From CAIMUS01 sp963708455 (GTDB taxonomy: Bacteria; Pseudomonadota; Gammaproteobacteria; Competibacterales; Competibacteraceae), in assembly GCA_963708455.1 (NCBI GenBank), contig CAVPSQ010000010.1, positions 1,364,001 to 1,428,000 of the forward strand: a stretch of DNA of 64,000 nucleotides. Direction: 5' to 3'. The notes beneath the pieces were generated by a model. It ran no database searches and was not told where the DNA came from. It saw only the letters and a program-made list of their open reading frames with translations. This document shows, in pieces, positions 1-8,305 of the stretch. Numbering within the stretch: the stretch's first letter is position 1; each line of letters starts with the position of its first letter. The translations under genes and the position numbers were made by a program.

Positions 1-190
1 GCCACCCCTCCTTATCCAAGGAGGGGAAAATCCATAACTCAAATAGGATTGCTATAGTAATAATTAATTTTCCAGCAATGCGTCCCCTCCCTCCTTGTGG
101 GGGAGGGCCAGGGTGGGGGGTAAGGCGTCATGGTCATCAACCTGCAATGCTATTGGCGCACAGGAATAGCAAGGTCAGCCACAGTGGCCG
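1..190. other. Intergenic repeat-containing segment
   Basis: No gene is seen. It carries two short palindromic C/G-rich elements. The first, at 1-30, resembles the one near 42230-42265. The second, near 60-120, has a 'gcgtcccctcc...gtgggggaggg' core that is also found inside the MITE at 37995-38097. It lies downstream of uvrD. Confidence 0.6.
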
Positions 191-2362
191 TCAAAGCGGC
201 TCCAGCTTCGCATACGACAGCACCAGCCACTTGGTGCCCTCGATGGCGAAGCGCACCTGCACACGGGTATGCGCACCTTGTCCCTCCAGCGCCTGTACGA
301 CACCCTCGCCAAAGCGGTGATGGCGCACCCGCTGGCCGGGACGTAGACCGTCCTCGTCCGTCGGGTCGCAGGCCGCCGGCCGCAGCGCCGCCGGCCCACG
401 GATAGTGGCGCGGGCGCGCACGTCGTGGGTCAGCTCGGCGGGAATCTCCGCCACGAACCGGGATGCCCGTGGATAGACCTCCCGTCCATGAATATGCCGC
501 CTTTCGGCATAGCTCAGAAACAGCTTGCGGCGGGCGCGGGTGATGCCGACATAAGCCAGACGGCGCTCTTCCTCCAACCGCTTCGGCTCGTTGATCGACT
601 GTATGTGGGGAAACAGACCTTCTTCGATGCCCACGATGAACACCACCGGAAATTCCAGCCCTTTGGCCGAATGCAGGGTCATCAACTGGACGCAATCTTC
701 CCAGGTGGTGGCCTGACCTTCGCCCGCTTCCAGCGCGGCATGGGCCAGAAAAACCGTCAGTGGGCTCAGTGGCTCCTCGTCGGCGACGGCGACCGGTGCC
801 GGCAGCGGCCGGGCGGCGGCGTTAACCAGTTCCTGCAGATTCTCCACCCGCGCCTCGCCCCGGTCGCTTTTTTCCTTAGCGTACATCTGCAGCAGGCCGC
901 TGTGCGTGAGCACATGATCCACCTGTTCCGGCAACGCCAGTGCCAAGGTATCCCGCTCCAGGTGATCGATCAGCAGCAAAAAACCGTTCAAGGCATGGCA
1001 GGCGCGTGCCGACAACAGCCGCTGGCTGATTACCCGCTGGGCGGCCTGCCACAGCGACAGCGTCAGTTCACGGGCCAGTTGCCGGACGGCCTCCAGACTG
1101 CGTTCGCCGATGCCCCGCGGCGGCGTGTTCACCGCCCGTTCGAAAGAAGGATCATCGTTGCGGTTAAGCAGCAGGCGCAGGTAAGCGAGGGCGTCCTTGA
1201 TTTCGGCTCGTTCGAAATAGCGCAGCCCGCCGTAGACCCGATAGGGCATACCGATCCCGACCAGGGTTTCCTCGAACACGCGGGACTGGGCGTTGGAGCG
1301 GTACAGGATGGCCACCTCGCTGCGGCGGCCGCCCTGTTCGACCCACTGGCGGATGCGCTCCGCCACGAAGCGGGCTTCGTCGTATTCGTTGAAGGCGACG
1401 TAAATATCGATCGAATCGCCGGCGCTATCCTCGGTCCAGAGCTGCTTGCCCAGCCGTTCGGCGTTGTGGGCGATCAAGGCGTTGGCGGCGTCCAGAATGG
1501 TTCCGCTGGAGCGGTAGTTCTGCTCCAGGCGGATGGTGCAGGCGCCGGGAAAATCGTCGCTGAAGCGATGGATGTTATCGATGCGCGCACCTCTCCAGCC
1601 GTAGATGGACTGATCGTCGTCCCCGACGATGAAGATATCCCCCCGTCCGCCGGTGAGTTGCCGCAGCCAGTTGTACTGGATGGTGTTGGTATCCTGGAAT
1701 TCGTCCACCAGCACATGGTGAAACCGTTCCCGATAGTGTTGCAGCAGGGTAGGGCTGTCGCGGAACAGTTCATAGGAGCGCAGCAGCAGTTCGCCGAAAT
1801 CCACCAGACCGGCACGCTCGCAATGGTTTTGATAAGCCTGATAGAGGCTCACCAGCCGCCGCTGCACCGGATCGCCCGAATCGGGCATCTGGTCGGGCCG
1901 CAAACCTTCATCCTTGCGGGCATTAATAAACGAGGCCACATAGGATGCCGGCCATTTTTTCTCATCCAGATTGAATTCGCGAACGATGCGCTTGACCAGG
2001 CGCTGCTGATCGTCGGCATCCAGAATCTGAAACCCCTGCACCAGACCGGCCTCCTGCCAGTGCAGGCGCAGCAGGCGGTGAGCGATGCCATGAAAGGTGC
2101 CGATCCACAGCCGGGTGACCGGCAGCTCCAGCAGTGTCTCGACGCGGGTGCGCATTTCGCCGGCGGCTTTGTTGGTGAAGGTCACCGCCAGGATCGACCA
2201 GGGGGAGGCGCCTTCCACCGCCAGCAGCCAGGCGATGCGCTGCACCAGCACGCGGGTCTTGCCGCTGCCGGCTCCGGCCAGCACGCGCAGTGGACCGGGC
2301 GGCGCGGTGACGGCCTCCCGCTGGGCTTCGTTAAGGGATGCGAGAATGTGGGATACGTCCAT
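191..2362 (-). CDS. uvrD: UvrD-type DNA helicase II
   Basis: ATP-dependent 3'-5' SF1A helicase of nucleotide excision and mismatch repair, 723 residues as annotated. Visible motifs in order are the Walker A GAGSGKT, TFTNKAA, Walker B-type VDEFQDTN, GDDDQSIYGWRGA, and the motif VI region LAYVGITRARRKL. The UvrD-type C-terminal domain, with RVRHHRFGEGVV, is also present. The start is set at the internal methionine MDVSHIL, because E. coli UvrD begins MDVSYLL. A 15-residue upstream extension is open but runs into the target site of the insertion sequence at 2401. The gene is intact, but an IS1595-type element sits only about 38 bp upstream of the ATG, so its native promoter has probably been displaced. 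No strong ribosome binding site is seen. Confidence 0.95.
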   Translation of the reverse strand: MDVSHILASLNEAQREAVTAPPGPLRVLAGAGSGKTRVLVQRIAWLLAVEGASPWSILAVTFTNKAAGEMRTRVETLLELPVTRLWIGTFHGIAHRLLRLHWQEAGLVQGFQILDADDQQRLVKRIVREFNLDEKKWPASYVASFINARKDEGLRPDQMPDSGDPVQRRLVSLYQAYQNHCERAGLVDFGELLLRSYELFRDSPTLLQHYRERFHHVLVDEFQDTNTIQYNWLRQLTGGRGDIFIVGDDDQSIYGWRGARIDNIHRFSDDFPGACTIRLEQNYRSSGTILDAANALIAHNAERLGKQLWTEDSAGDSIDIYVAFNEYDEARFVAERIRQWVEQGGRRSEVAILYRSNAQSRVFEETLVGIGMPYRVYGGLRYFERAEIKDALAYLRLLLNRNDDPSFERAVNTPPRGIGERSLEAVRQLARELTLSLWQAAQRVISQRLLSARACHALNGFLLLIDHLERDTLALALPEQVDHVLTHSGLLQMYAKEKSDRGEARVENLQELVNAAARPLPAPVAVADEEPLSPLTVFLAHAALEAGEGQATTWEDCVQLMTLHSAKGLEFPVVFIVGIEEGLFPHIQSINEPKRLEEERRLAYVGITRARRKLFLSYAERRHIHGREVYPRASRFVAEIPAELTHDVRARATIRGPAALRPAACDPTDEDGLRPGQRVRHHRFGEGVVQALEGQGAHTRVQVRFAIEGTKWLVLSYAKLEPL

Positions 2363-2400
2363 GAGGGGCGATTGTAGCAGAGTTGAATTCAATAAATTTT

Positions 2401-3464
2401 GGCTCAATATGGATTCCAGTCAGTTCACTGCGTTATGCGACCAGCAGTTCCAAGAGGGGTCTGAGCAGGCCTTTGCCCCGAATGCGAGTGTTGTGCACGA
2501 ACTGAAAGAAGCCCAGGTAGAGCGGCAGTTTTTCTTGCGAGATCCCACGATGGGGTCGCAGCCAAGAGCGCAGCAGCGACCAGAAGCCCTCAGCCGTGTT
2601 GACATGGATCTCATGGAAGCCATCCCCATCTTCGTCACGGGCGTATTCGCCCTGGCTGTGACACACCGTATGATGGTCAAAGCCCCAATCCTTCAACGGG
2701 TTATAGATCGCGTATTCATCGGTATGAACTCGGGTTCCCGGGGCGATAAACGCCTGGATGAGGGGACGGAGGGTGGCTTGCTGGACGTTCTCCAGCATCC
2801 GGACGACTACCGCGCCGCCGCGCTGAATCATGCCGAGAATGGGCGGCTTTTCCTTCTCCAAGGTGCCCCGACCCCGTGCCCCCTTCAGCCGCCGCCGCCG
2901 CCCCCGACGGCCTTTTTTTTCACCGCCTCCGGAAACCCTTTATGACCGGCCACCACGTAGACCTCGTCGCATTCCACGTCCCCCGACAGGACCGGTTCGG
3001 GCTGGCGGGCGACGATCCCTTCCCTGAGCTGTTCAGTCATCCGCTGTACATCGTTCGAATTCAAGCCCAGCTCGTGGGCGATCTGCGCGTTAGACAGATT
3101 CAACCCCATGAAATACAGGCACAAAATCCAAACCCCCAGCGGTTGATGATGCCCCGCTAACACCGTACCCGTGAGATCATCAAAGTAGCGATGGCAGCTT
3201 TCACAGCGATATTTCTGCCGCGCCGGCTGGGTCGTATCTCGCCCCTGCTTCGTGATCTCCGCTATGCTACAGTGGGGACAGTGGACCCCGTCCGGCCAGC
3301 GGAGCTGGCGAATAGTTTCATAGCACCGGACATCATCCAGCAGATTTTGAAGGTTGATCATCGTCGGGGGGCCTTCGGTCGCAGCGGCTCAGAACCCGTT
3401 CAGTGTAGCCGCCGATCGCCATCGGGGCGAGCGGTCCTCAACAGTCTGGAATCCATATTGAGCC
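2401..3464 (-). mobile_element. IS1595-family insertion sequence, complete
   Basis: About 1064 bp, bounded by perfect 19-bp terminal inverted repeats (GGCTCAATATGGATTCCAG at 2401 and its complement ending at 3464). They are flanked by an A/T-rich 8-bp near-duplication, taaatttt on the left and aaaatttt on the right (7 of 8 identical). Family members make 8-bp duplications. The ends and the ISXO2-like transposase assign it to IS1595. It lies between uvrD and the palindromic repeat at 3587, with its transposase on the same strand as uvrD. Confidence 0.85.
2433..3361 (-). CDS. IS1595-family transposase in two frames (-1 frameshift)
   Basis: DDE transposase of the ISXO2/IS1595 type. The first frame (3361-2885) has an N-terminal zinc ribbon (CPHC...CESC) and the first catalytic Asp in VECDEVYV. 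It ends in a short glycine run and a stop. The second frame (down to 2433) has the Asp in RVHTDEYAIY and the NTAEGFW motif. The frames join by a -1 shift in a run of eight A followed by G (minus strand, near 2915-2923). This restores the family-typical KKKGRRGRRRRLKGARGRG stretch. The shift site contains the heptamer A AAA AAG, so programmed frameshifting is possible. Loss of one A from the homopolymer, or a sequencing error, is equally compatible. Confidence 0.8.
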
Positions 3465-3586
3465 AAAATTTTTACGCTGTTCCAGCGGCATGGGCATAAC
3501 CCGTCGCCCGCTCTCGTACAGGAGCGAGCTGGCTCGTGCAGGGTGCGTTCGCCGGCTGCAGCGTTGACCGCAGCCGGGAACAGGTC

Positions 3587-3705
3587 CCTGGGAGCGCCGG
3601 CGTCCTCGCCGGCCACGGGGTTTACATGACTACCCGTCCGCTTCAGGTAAACCCAGCCGTCGCTGCTGTGCTGTCGGAGCCGGCGAGGACGCCGGCGCTC
3701 CCAGG
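3587..3705. repeat. Dispersed palindromic repeat, two facing arms
   Basis: Two inverted arms of about 27 bp (CCTGGGAGCGCCGGCGTCCT-type at 3587-3613, complement at 3679-3705) enclose about 65 bp. The same arm recurs at 11086, 11138 (variant) and 18635. Looser versions occur near 45539-45597 and 50361-50430. No gene is seen in 3473-3741. Confidence 0.75.
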
Positions 3706-3741
3706 GTCAGATTATTTTCACGCTAACCCAGTCTGCCTGGC

Positions 3742-4104
3742 TCAGGGCTGCGCCTGATCGTTGGGATGGATTTTGACCTCGCCGCGCCGGCGGCGGACAT
3801 AGTCTTCCAGTTGCCGCTGCAAGGCATTGAAGGCGTCGCGGATCACCACATAGGCGTCTTCGTGCGACTGCTGGTCGTGACGCTCGCGGCTGACCACCAG
3901 TTCCTCGTCGGGTACGGTGAGATCGATGCGCACGTGAAACAGATTGCCCTGATGATGGTGCTTATGCGGCGCCTGCACAACTACCCGGCAGCCCATGATG
4001 TTCTCCGAAAATCTTTCCAGTTTAGAAGCTTCCTGACGAATTCTCGTTTCGATCGCTGCCGATGGCGGCATGTGACGGAAAGTGATTTGAAGTGGTAGTT
4101 GCAT
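3742..4104 (-). CDS. Ribosome hibernation factor (HPF/RaiA, S30AE family)
   Basis: 120-residue protein of the S30AE (sigma-54 modulation / HPF / YfiA) fold that binds the 30S decoding region and silences or dimerises ribosomes in stationary phase. Family features include the opening MQLPLQITFRHMPPSAAIE, the basic HKHHHQGNLFHVRIDL strand and the C-terminal DAFNALQRQLEDYVRRRRGEVK helix. It is the short form, without the C-terminal dimerisation domain of long HPF. The start at 4104 is preferred over 4122 (MKRDSK) because an AGAGAG sequence lies just upstream. It lies downstream of rtcB on the same strand, so an RNA and translation stress theme is plausible. A second paralogue is at 39127-39516. 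Confidence 0.88.
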   Translation of the reverse strand: MQLPLQITFRHMPPSAAIETRIRQEASKLERFSENIMGCRVVVQAPHKHHHQGNLFHVRIDLTVPDEELVVSRERHDQQSHEDAYVVIRDAFNALQRQLEDYVRRRRGEVKIHPNDQAQP

Positions 4105-4232
4105 CTTTGAGTCTCTCTTCATGTTATTGAAAGAGCACGACGCTGGGAGTCCCCGCCGTCGGGATGACGGCTGCAAGGACGGTTGGCGGGCGGGTTGTGA
4201 CGGACGCCTGGCCCGCCCTCGGTTATAGGGCC

Positions 4233-5663
4233 TTAGCCCTTGATACAAATCAACGGCTCCAGCCGGGCCACGGGGCGGGCCAGACCAGCCTGGCTGGCGG
4301 CATCCACCACGGCGGCGACGTCTTTGTAGGCGCCGGGCGCTTCCTCGGCGATCCCGCGCAGGGAGTGACTGCGGATCAGCACCCCCCGGAGCGCCAGTTC
4401 GTCGATCACGGCCCGCCCCTGCCACTGCCGGGTCGCCTGATGGCGGCTCATGGCCCGCCCGGCGCCATGACAGGCCGAACTGAAGCTCAATTGTTCGCCC
4501 TCGCCGGCGCCGACCAGAATATAAGAGGCCGTGCCCATCGTGCCGCCGATCAGCACCGGTTGCCCGACGGCGCGCAGCGCTGCAGGCACGGCCGGATGAG
4601 CCGGACCAAAAGCGCGGGTCGCTCCCTTGCGGTGCACGAACAGGCGCCGGGAAACGCCGTCTACCTCATGGGTTTCGACCTTGCAGGTATTGTGGGATAC
4701 ATCATACAACAAGGTCAAACGGGCCTGTGGCGCTACCTCGGCGAACACGTCCCTGACCAGTTGGGTGATGATCTGACGGTTGGCCAGGGCGCAGTTGATA
4801 CCGGCCCGCATCGCGCCCAGATAGGATTCGCCCAGCGGCGATTCGATAGGCGCGCAGGCCAGCTCGCGATCGGGCAGCGTGATGCCGTACTGACCGGCGC
4901 TGATCACCATTTTCTTCAGATACTCGGTGCCAATCTGGTGTCCCAGTCCGCGCGAACCGCAGTGAATGCTCAGCACCACAGCGCCTTGCTGCAAGCCGAA
5001 GACGGCCGCCGCCTGGACATCGTAAACTGCAGCGATATGCTGCACTTCCAGATAATGATTGCCTGAACCCAGCGTGCCCATTTCCTTGCGCTGGCGGTTT
5101 TTAGCCTTGTCTGATACTTCCACCGGCCGGGCACCGGTCATGCAGCCATGTTCTTCGATGCGCTCCAGATCGGCTGCGTCGCCGTAACCGCGTTGGACGG
5201 CCCAGGTGGCGCCGCCGGACAGCATGGCGTCCAGTTCCGGGTTACTGAGATGGATCCAGCCGGTGCTGCCCACACCACTGGGAATACGGTCGAACAAACG
5301 GTCGGCGAGTTGGGTTTTGACCGCTTCGATGGCGGCGCGCTCGAGGCCGGTATGCAGGGTGCGCACTCCGCAGGAGATATTGAAACCGACGCCGCCGGCG
5401 GAGACGACGCCGCCTTCCGCCGGATCGAAGGCGGCCACCCCGCCAATGGGAAAGCCGTAACCCCAGTGAGCGTCGGGCATGGCGTAAGCCGCCTTGACGA
5501 TGCCGGGCAGGGCCGCTACGTTGGCGAGCTGTTCGCGGACTTTCTCGTCCATCGCGCGCAGCAGATTCTCATCCGCATAAATGACGGCGGGGACGCGCAT
5601 CTTGCCACGCGGGGCGATTTCCCAGGCGAATTCACTGCGCCGGGTGAATAAGGAAGTATCCAT
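4233..5663 (-). CDS. rtcB: RNA-splicing ligase RtcB
   Basis: 476-residue GTP- and Mn-dependent RNA ligase joining 2',3'-cyclic phosphate (3'-P) to 5'-OH ends in tRNA/RNA repair. Diagnostic motifs include PDAHWGYGFPIGGV, the metal-binding cysteine in GVGFNISCGVR, LGSGNHYLEVQ, IHCGSRGLGHQ, HNTCKVE and the guanylylated histidine region SSACHGAGR. The start MDTSLF at 5663 gives the usual family length. A 60-residue upstream open extension is not family-like and would overlap the dksA-like gene. No rtcA or rtcR is next to it. It lies between the dksA-like gene and the hpf-like gene, all on the minus strand. Confidence 0.95.
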   Translation of the reverse strand: MDTSLFTRRSEFAWEIAPRGKMRVPAVIYADENLLRAMDEKVREQLANVAALPGIVKAAYAMPDAHWGYGFPIGGVAAFDPAEGGVVSAGGVGFNISCGVRTLHTGLERAAIEAVKTQLADRLFDRIPSGVGSTGWIHLSNPELDAMLSGGATWAVQRGYGDAADLERIEEHGCMTGARPVEVSDKAKNRQRKEMGTLGSGNHYLEVQHIAAVYDVQAAAVFGLQQGAVVLSIHCGSRGLGHQIGTEYLKKMVISAGQYGITLPDRELACAPIESPLGESYLGAMRAGINCALANRQIITQLVRDVFAEVAPQARLTLLYDVSHNTCKVETHEVDGVSRRLFVHRKGATRAFGPAHPAVPAALRAVGQPVLIGGTMGTASYILVGAGEGEQLSFSSACHGAGRAMSRHQATRQWQGRAVIDELALRGVLIRSHSLRGIAEEAPGAYKDVAAVVDAASQAGLARPVARLEPLICIKG

Positions 5664-5709
5664 TGCGGCCGCCTTATCGATGGTGGACCCTGCCGGCGGA
5701 GGAAAGGCG

Positions 5710-6105
5710 CTACAGGCTCGGATGGCCCATCTGAGGATACCGTTGCTCGTACCGCGCCTGACACTTGATGCAACGCTGCGCTGCCGGGTTGACTTCCAGG
5801 CGTTTGAGCGCAATCGGGTCGTTGCAATCGCTGCATTCGCCATAGGCGCCCTGACGCAGGCGCAGCAAAGCGGCTTCGACGTCTCGCAGTTCCTGCAAGT
5901 CGCGGTCGATTTCAGCCAGGTTGAGATCGACCAACAGATCGGCGACGGATTCTTCCTCGCTGTCGTGCACCCGGCCTGCCAGGTCGATGTACTGCTCGTT
6001 GTCGTATTTCAGCAAATCCTGGCGGATTTCCTCACGCAACTGCCCGGAACGTTCCTCCAGACGCTGCTGGAATGCCTGGATCTGTGGTGCGGATAGCTCG
6101 GCCAT
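5710..6105 (-). CDS. DksA/TraR-family zinc-finger protein
   Basis: 131 residues with an N-terminal coiled-coil-like region rich in Glu, Arg and Leu and a C-terminal four-cysteine zinc finger (CSDCND...CIKC). The family binds the secondary channel of RNA polymerase and modulates promoters with ppGpp. It is shorter than canonical DksA (about 150 residues) and may be a DksA2-like or TraR-like paralogue. The start at 6105 has an AAGGAG ribosome binding site about 8 nt upstream. An alternative upstream methionine lacks this and is not family-like. It is followed by rtcB on the same strand after about 46 bp. Confidence 0.88.
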   Translation of the reverse strand: MAELSAPQIQAFQQRLEERSGQLREEIRQDLLKYDNEQYIDLAGRVHDSEEESVADLLVDLNLAEIDRDLQELRDVEAALLRLRQGAYGECSDCNDPIALKRLEVNPAAQRCIKCQARYEQRYPQMGHPSL

Positions 6106-6219
6106 GTCGAAACTCCTTCTCCGTAACAGGATGGAAAAAGTCTGGATGACAAAACCATTGTAACGCAATCAGCCGGCTGCACGCCGGCTCGATCGGCAAT
6201 AGCCCGCTGCGGGGCGCCC

Positions 6220-6753
6220 TCAACGGTTGCGTCCGTAACGCTCGTGGCTGGACACCCAATCCGAAGAGGAAATGGCCGAGGCCAGCGACAGTTCACCGGC
6301 CAGCACCACGCCGCTGATGATTTCCGCCAACTTGTTCACCTTGTCTTTGCCGTTACAGCCCAGGATTTCCAGACACTCGCGCTGGGTGGCCAGGCCGGTG
6401 CCGCCGCCATGGGTTCCCACGATCAGCGAGGGAATCGTAAAGGAAATGTACAGATCCCGCGCCGGTGTCAGCTCGGTGTACACCAAGCCGGTGGAAGATT
6501 CCGCCACGTTGGCGACATCCTGGCCGGTGGCGATGAACAGCGCGGTAATGGCGTTGGCAGAGTGCAGACCGTTGTTATTGACGCCTGACATCAGGGCACC
6601 CACGTTGGCCACACCGTTATGGTAGGTCAGGCTTTCCGGCTCCACCCGCATGTTTTGAATAAGGATGTCGCGCTGGATCACGGCCTCGGCGGTGACGCGC
6701 CGGCCGCGTGTGCGCATCGTGTTGATCAGCGACGCTTTCTTATCGGTGGCTAG
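6220..6753 (-). pseudogene. HMG-CoA reductase, 3' part (interrupted by IS1182 element)
   Basis: This encodes the C-terminal third of hydroxymethylglutaryl-CoA reductase. It includes the catalytic Asp region ATGQDVANVAESS and the terminal histidine in SSDWVSSHERYGRN. Read across 6754-8305 as an insertion with one CTAG copy removed, the frame joins exactly to the upstream part and recreates the catalytic lysine motif ESNLATDKKAS. Total restored length is 516 codons including the stop. All four catalytic residues (Glu, Lys, Asp, His) would be present, so the gene was probably functional before insertion. An internal ATG at 6717 could start a C-terminal fragment, which would lack the Glu and Lys. 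Confidence 0.92.
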
Positions 6754-8305
6754 GAGTTTGTCTGACTTAGGGTCGGAACTTCAATTTTCCTATCACGAGG
6801 CCGAAAAAACGCACATTTTGCGTTTCTATCGCCCTTTCCGAGGGCATTTATCGCCCTCAGAGCGCCTTTATCCTCCCTGCAGGCAGACCTATCCTGCCAC
6901 CAATACTTGCAGCCGTTTTAAATTGTAGGCGATGCACACCAAATTCCACTCGCCCTGCACGGCTTGCAAACCCCGTAACAGAAATTGCCGAAACCCCATC
7001 ACGTGCTTGATGATGCCAAACACCGGCTCGACGGTGGACTTGCGTTTGGCATACAGTGCCTTGCCTTCGGGGGTTTGCAATCGGTGTTCCATCCGGACTA
7101 CCGGATCAGCGGTGTCTGGGGCTTTACCCGGGTCAGCAAAGCGTTCTTCCAGGGTGGGATGATGCTCCGCACGACCCGTGGCGAGCAGCGGGGTAATGGT
7201 AGCGTGTTCACAAGCCTTGACGTTGGCCTCACTGAAATAGCCAGTGTCCGCCAGCAGATGGTCGACCTGACCGAGTTCCTCCGGTAACTGGCTGAAGTTG
7301 TCCAGCGCCGGTTGCAGTTCCTGTTTATCGTTCGGGTTCGGGCTGACGTGGTTTTCCACGATCAGGCGACTGCCATGATCCACCCCGGCCTGCGCATTGT
7401 AGCTCTGCTCAAACCCGCCGCCGCTCACCGGCATAATGCGCGACTCCGGGTCGGTAAAATTGACTTGATCCTTGTCCTGTGGACCCGGTTCCGGCGGCTT
7501 GGGGGGACGGCCCCCTAACTTGCGACCACGGGCCTGTTCCTTCGCCCGCCGCTCGGCCAGCTTCGCTTCATAGGCCGCTTGCTCCTGCGCATACCGGGCT
7601 TGGGCACGAGCCTCCAGTTCCGCTTTCACCTCCCCGATCTGCTGCAACCGGGCCTGCCGGAGCGCCACTTCGTCGGCCACCTTCAGCCCGGGGACCGGCT
7701 CGGTGTGACTCGCCTCGGCCTGCTGTAATAACGCCTCTACCTCCGCCTGCAACTGCTCCTCCAACCGGTTGGCATAGTCCCAGCTCATCGCCTTATGTTT
7801 GCTGGCGTTGGCGTGCACTTTGCTCCCATCCAAACTCACGTTGCCTAACTGCAACACCCCCAGCGCATACGCCCGTAGCAAAATCTGCACCAACAGACCC
7901 TTCAGTTCCCCCAGAAACCGCTTCCGGAACGTATTGATGCTGTTGTGATCCGGGTGCGTGTTACCCGTGATATAAATCACCGGGATCAGCTCATAGGTGG
8001 CTCGCTCCAACGCCCGACTGGAAAAAATGCCAGTGGCATAGCCATAAAACAACAGTGCCAGCATCATCTTCGGTGGATAGGGCGCCGAGCCGCCACCACT
8101 GTACGCCGCTTCCAGCGGGGTGACATCCAGACTCTCCACGATCTCGACAATGAAGCGCGCCAGATGATCCTCTGCCAGCCACTCCTGCACCGGGATCACC
8201 ACCGGCTGGTCACGTTCTATGGGGATAAATTGGTTGCTCATCGCCAGGCTCATCAGGTACGTTAGGTCATCTTACCTCATTATGCTGGGCAAGTCAGACA
8301 AACTC
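6754..8305 (-). mobile_element. IS1182-family insertion sequence, complete, inside HMG-CoA reductase
   Basis: 1552 bp with 15-bp perfect terminal inverted repeats (GAGTTTGTCTGACTT). It is flanked by a direct 4-bp CTAG duplication at 6750-6753 and 8306-8309. A palindromic 4-bp target duplication is typical of the IS1182 group. Removing the element with one CTAG restores the HMG-CoA reductase frame, which shows a clean and probably recent insertion. The transposase is full-length. Confidence 0.93.
6889..8253 (-). CDS. IS1182-family transposase
   Basis: 454-residue DDE transposase with the N-terminal DUF772-type region (FIPIERDQPVVIPVQEWLAEDHLARF). Catalytic Asp candidates are in LDGSKVHANASKH and LLADTGYFSEANV. 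The Glu is in the RKSTVEPVFGIIKHVMGF motif near the C-terminus. A long charged, Ala/Glu/Arg-rich segment in the middle (about residues 160-255) probably forms a coiled coil, as in other family members. An alternative start is MSNQF at 8241. No frameshift is seen, so the element may be active. Confidence 0.9.
   Translation of the reverse strand: MSLAMSNQFIPIERDQPVVIPVQEWLAEDHLARFIVEIVESLDVTPLEAAYSGGGSAPYPPKMMLALLFYGYATGIFSSRALERATYELIPVIYITGNTHPDHNSINTFRKRFLGELKGLLVQILLRAYALGVLQLGNVSLDGSKVHANASKHKAMSWDYANRLEEQLQAEVEALLQQAEASHTEPVPGLKVADEVALRQARLQQIGEVKAELEARAQARYAQEQAAYEAKLAERRAKEQARGRKLGGRPPKPPEPGPQDKDQVNFTDPESRIMPVSGGGFEQSYNAQAGVDHGSRLIVENHVSPNPNDKQELQPALDNFSQLPEELGQVDHLLADTGYFSEANVKACEHATITPLLATGRAEHHPTLEERFADPGKAPDTADPVVRMEHRLQTPEGKALYAKRKSTVEPVFGIIKHVMGFRQFLLRGLQAVQGEWNLVCIAYNLKRLQVLVAG

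Noticed and set aside
425..2377. Open frame of 650 codons on the plus strand
   Set aside because: It is antisense to uvrD, which has all helicase motifs; low-complexity Gln/Gly-rich translation and no family match.
7479..7937. 152-codon proline-rich frame on the plus strand
   Set aside because: Antisense to the IS1182 transposase, which is intact.
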